5,607 nucleotides of DNA from contig JAODNF010000167.1 in the NCBI GenBank assembly GCA_025464915.1, positions 1 through 5,607 on the forward strand, read 5' to 3'. Every line of letters starts with the position of its first letter. Position 1 is the first letter of the stretch. Under the pieces are notes generated by a model, which saw only the letters and a program-made list of their open reading frames with translations, was not told the DNA's origin and ran no database searches. Origin of the DNA: Frankiales bacterium (GTDB lineage Bacteria > Actinomycetota > Actinomycetes > Mycobacteriales > SCTD01). A program made the translations under genes and the position numbers. Of the stretch, positions 5,346 through 5,607 are shown in pieces.

Positions 5346-5513
5346 GTGGAGAGAAAGCCGCGCCCGGTGACTCTGTGGTACGCGCTGTGGCTGATCGTCT
5401 TCGCAGTGGACGCCTCCCTCGTGGGTCGCGGCTGGGACCACCGGCTCGGCGCCTTCCTGTTCCTGCTGTTCTTCGGCTTCCTGATCTTCACGGAGACCCG
5501 CAAGACCGACTGA
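5346..5513 (+). CDS. Small two-helix membrane protein, 55 aa, function unknown
   Basis: Starts at GTG with a basic N-terminus (MERKPRPVT), then a hydrophobic segment about 10-26 (WYALWLIVFAVDASLVG), a short polar turn GRGWDHR (27-33), a second hydrophobic segment about 34-49 (LGAFLFLLFFGFLIF), and a charged tail TETRKTD. The basic N-terminus suggests both ends in the cytoplasm with a short external loop. Codons have G or C at almost every third position, as in the neighbouring genes. The leaderless-type -10 box at 5334 supports the start. It is divergent from mscR across 50 bases. It matches no family I know; because it is so short it would be missed by many gene finders. The call rests on composition, topology and promoter placement. 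Confidence 0.72.
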   Translation: MERKPRPVTLWYALWLIVFAVDASLVGRGWDHRLGAFLFLLFFGFLIFTETRKTD

Positions 5514-5562
5514 CCGTGAGCTGACCCGAGTCGGACACGACCAGGAAACAGCCAGGCAACGT

Positions 5563-5583
5563 CGCGGGACGAGATTGCCCGCG
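5563..5583. repeat. Small hairpin CGCGGG/CCCGCG after the membrane protein gene
   Basis: A perfect six-base stem (5563-5568 with 5578-5583) closes a nine-base loop. It lies 49 bases after the membrane protein stop and could be a weak terminator without a U-tract or an operator. Its last base is the G of a possible GTG start. GC-rich short stems arise easily by chance here. Confidence 0.4.
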
Positions 5584-5607
5584 TGGAGGTCGTCGCGCAC
5601 GGGCACA
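5583..5607 (+). CDS. Possible start of a further gene, cut by the window edge
   Basis: GTG at 5583 opens a frame reading MEVVAHGH before the window ends. GAGATT lies six bases upstream, the same spacing as the leaderless -10 boxes elsewhere in this window, keeping the A at the second and the T at the last position but lacking the first T. Only eight codons are visible, so neither coding status nor product can be judged. Confidence 0.25.

Noticed and set aside
4261..5370. 369-codon open frame on the plus strand antisense to mscR
   Set aside because: MscR on the minus strand has every catalytic and structural residue, so this is its antisense shadow.
5328..5606. 92-codon open frame on the minus strand
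   Set aside because: It is antisense to the small membrane gene, starts at the window edge, is Glu/Gln/Arg-rich without a motif, and runs into the mscR promoter region.

Overview
The window has the look of a high-GC actinomycete: codon third positions are almost all G or C, GTG starts are common, ribosome binding sites are sparse, and candidate promoters have actinobacterial TANNNT-type -10 boxes. The clearest marker is an S-(hydroxymethyl)mycothiol dehydrogenase (MscR/AdhE2 type), which implies a mycothiol-producing actinobacterium. A Nocardioides-like genome is possible, but the sequence does not settle the genus.

Layout. Positions 2-949 (+) are the 3' part of an amidase-signature hydrolase whose N-terminus lies before the window. 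It runs tail to tail into a three-gene minus-strand set that is read from 2852 down to 946: a 123-residue conserved-looking protein of unknown function (2481-2852), a nitronate monooxygenase-like flavoprotein (1507-2484) and a pyridoxamine-phosphate-oxidase-like split-barrel protein (946-1485). The first two overlap by GTGA and the third follows after 21 bases, so they are probably one operon. A GNAT acetyltransferase (2889-3449, +) diverges from this operon across only 36 bases. After it comes a 155-base convergent gap, mostly filled by two 56-base direct repeats that differ at one base. Beyond the gap a second minus-strand operon is read from 5295 down to 3605: mscR (4216-5295), then a metallo-beta-lactamase-fold hydrolase (3605-4219), again overlapping by GTGA. 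A 50-base divergent region separates mscR from a 55-residue two-helix membrane protein (5346-5513, +). The last 94 bases hold a small hairpin and possibly the first codons of another gene.

How the genes work together. MscR and the adjacent MBL hydrolase make a coherent mycothiol-dependent formaldehyde detoxification pair: oxidation of S-hydroxymethylmycothiol, then probable thioester hydrolysis. MscR enzymes also reduce S-nitrosomycothiol. The second operon pairs two likely flavin (or F420) enzymes with an unknown protein, and its substrate cannot be read from sequence. Most of the window is ordinary actinobacterial metabolic DNA. The items most worth a second look are the near-identical repeat pair, the mirrored leaderless-type promoters between mscR and the small membrane protein, that small protein itself, and the unknown protein translationally coupled to the nitronate monooxygenase.
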